DNA from: Limnobacter sp.
GTDB taxonomy: Bacteria > Pseudomonadota > Gammaproteobacteria > Burkholderiales > Burkholderiaceae_B
Length of the DNA stretch: 64,000 bases
Assembly (NCBI GenBank): GCA_029866125.1
Contig: JARWZZ010000015.1
Location: 310,001-374,000, forward strand
Direction of reading: 5' to 3'
Made by a program: the position numbers and the translations under genes. Shown piece by piece: positions 63,578 through 64,000 of the stretch. Position 1 is the stretch's first letter, and each line of letters begins with the position of its first letter. The notes beneath the pieces are model-generated. The model made no database searches. It was not told where the DNA came from and saw only the letters and a list, made by a program, of their open reading frames with translations.

Positions 63578-64000
63578 CTACAAAATACCGTTGGCCCTCA
63601 CCACCAGCGTGCCCGAAAACCAATCGTGTACGCAGGTGCGCTTGCGAGTGAACATGATCACCAAAAACCCCAGGCCCAGCGTCATCCAACACGCCATCCA
63701 CATCAAGGTACGCCACAAAGACCTTACACCTGAGATGCGCTTGCCTTGACGGTCCGTGACCTTGATTCTGGCCACACGTTTACCCAAGGTGGCCTGCCAG
63801 CAAGAGGCATGCATCAAACCCGTGTAAAGCCACCACAAGGTGATGTACAAAATAACAGCCATCATCACGATGTCTGCACGAGCAGGCCTAGCCGCAGAAT
63901 CGATCGATTCCAAATAAATCACACCAGCAATCAGGGGGCCAGCAATCAGAATAAAGTCCAGAAGCCAGGCGATAAACCGAATTGAAACCCGCGCGTAATC
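63578..64000 (-). CDS. RDD family membrane protein (5' end off window)
   Basis: At least 140 residues, open to the window edge. Reading inward, RFIAWLLDFILIAGPLIAG is the RDD domain's first helix, followed by a second helix and GKRVARIKVTDRQGKRIS and TCVHDWFSGTLVV, typical of RDD proteins. A GTG at 63922 gives a shorter reading but would lose the first helix, so the true start lies beyond 64000. Function unknown; it is convergent with phoD, 13 bases apart. Confidence 0.85.
   Translation of the reverse strand, partial: DYARVSIRFIAWLLDFILIAGPLIAGVIYLESIDSAARPARADIVMMAVILYITLWWLYTGLMHASCWQATLGKRVARIKVTDRQGKRISGVRSLWRTLMWMACWMTLGLGFLVIMFTRKRTCVHDWFSGTLVVRANGIL

Overview
The window reads as chromosomal DNA of a free-living Gram-negative betaproteobacterium. 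Outer-membrane systems (TonB/ExbBD, FadL, a TolC-type channel), a type VI secretion operon, the run def-fmt-rsmB-DUF4390-ntrY-ntrX-trkA-trkH and moderate GC all suit Burkholderiales. A Limnobacter-like relative is my inference, not something the sequence proves. I see no rRNA, tRNA, CRISPR array, transposase or integrase.

Layout. 1-4949: a type VI secretion operon on the minus strand (tssA, tssB, tssC, two hcp genes, tssE, start of tssF, which runs off the window). 5036-6903: molybdate transporter genes modB and modC without modA. 7039-8529: an animal-type haem peroxidase. 8597-13225: a minus-strand copper-handling cluster (CusF-like chaperone, cupredoxin, CopA-type multicopper oxidase, TolC-like channel, two small His-rich exported proteins). 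13480-17151: a YkuK-type RNase H-like protein, a DUF2059 lipoprotein, an HSL-type hydrolase and a FadL-type channel. 17503-20037: rmlA, rmlC, rmlB. 20049-21655: hipBA. 21874-23145: an antiporter-like membrane protein.

23306-31196 is a sulfate-uptake locus: the binding-protein gene, then cysT-cysW-cysA and a CysB-type regulator. It is split by about 3 kb of accessory DNA holding a large protein with a Josephin-like (deubiquitinase-like) C-terminus and a PIN/Phd toxin-antitoxin pair. 31295-32249: an M15 peptidase and a small exported protein. 32487-38733: an iron-acquisition operon (exbB-exbD-tonB, Fiu-type receptor, FMN alpha-hydroxy-acid oxidase, PKHD hydroxylase) behind a Fur-box-like site. 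39100-40210: an NlpC/P60 peptidase and a small membrane protein. 40243-50249: one long minus-strand run, def to trkH, ending in a CobW-like remnant. 50294-54319: dprA and topB. 54343-58320: mnmC with an eroded methyltransferase half, and a TVP38-flavin oxidoreductase fusion. 58280-64000: a metallo-beta-lactamase-fold protein, cytochrome P460, PhoX- and PhoD-type Tat-exported phosphatases, and a partial RDD protein.

The most unusual item is the Josephin-like protein (24455-26548). Its Cys, His and Asn fall in contexts closely resembling the ataxin-3 active site, it has no visible secretion signal, and it sits beside a toxin-antitoxin pair in an otherwise conserved transport operon. A secreted effector acting on eukaryotic ubiquitin is a reasonable but untested reading.
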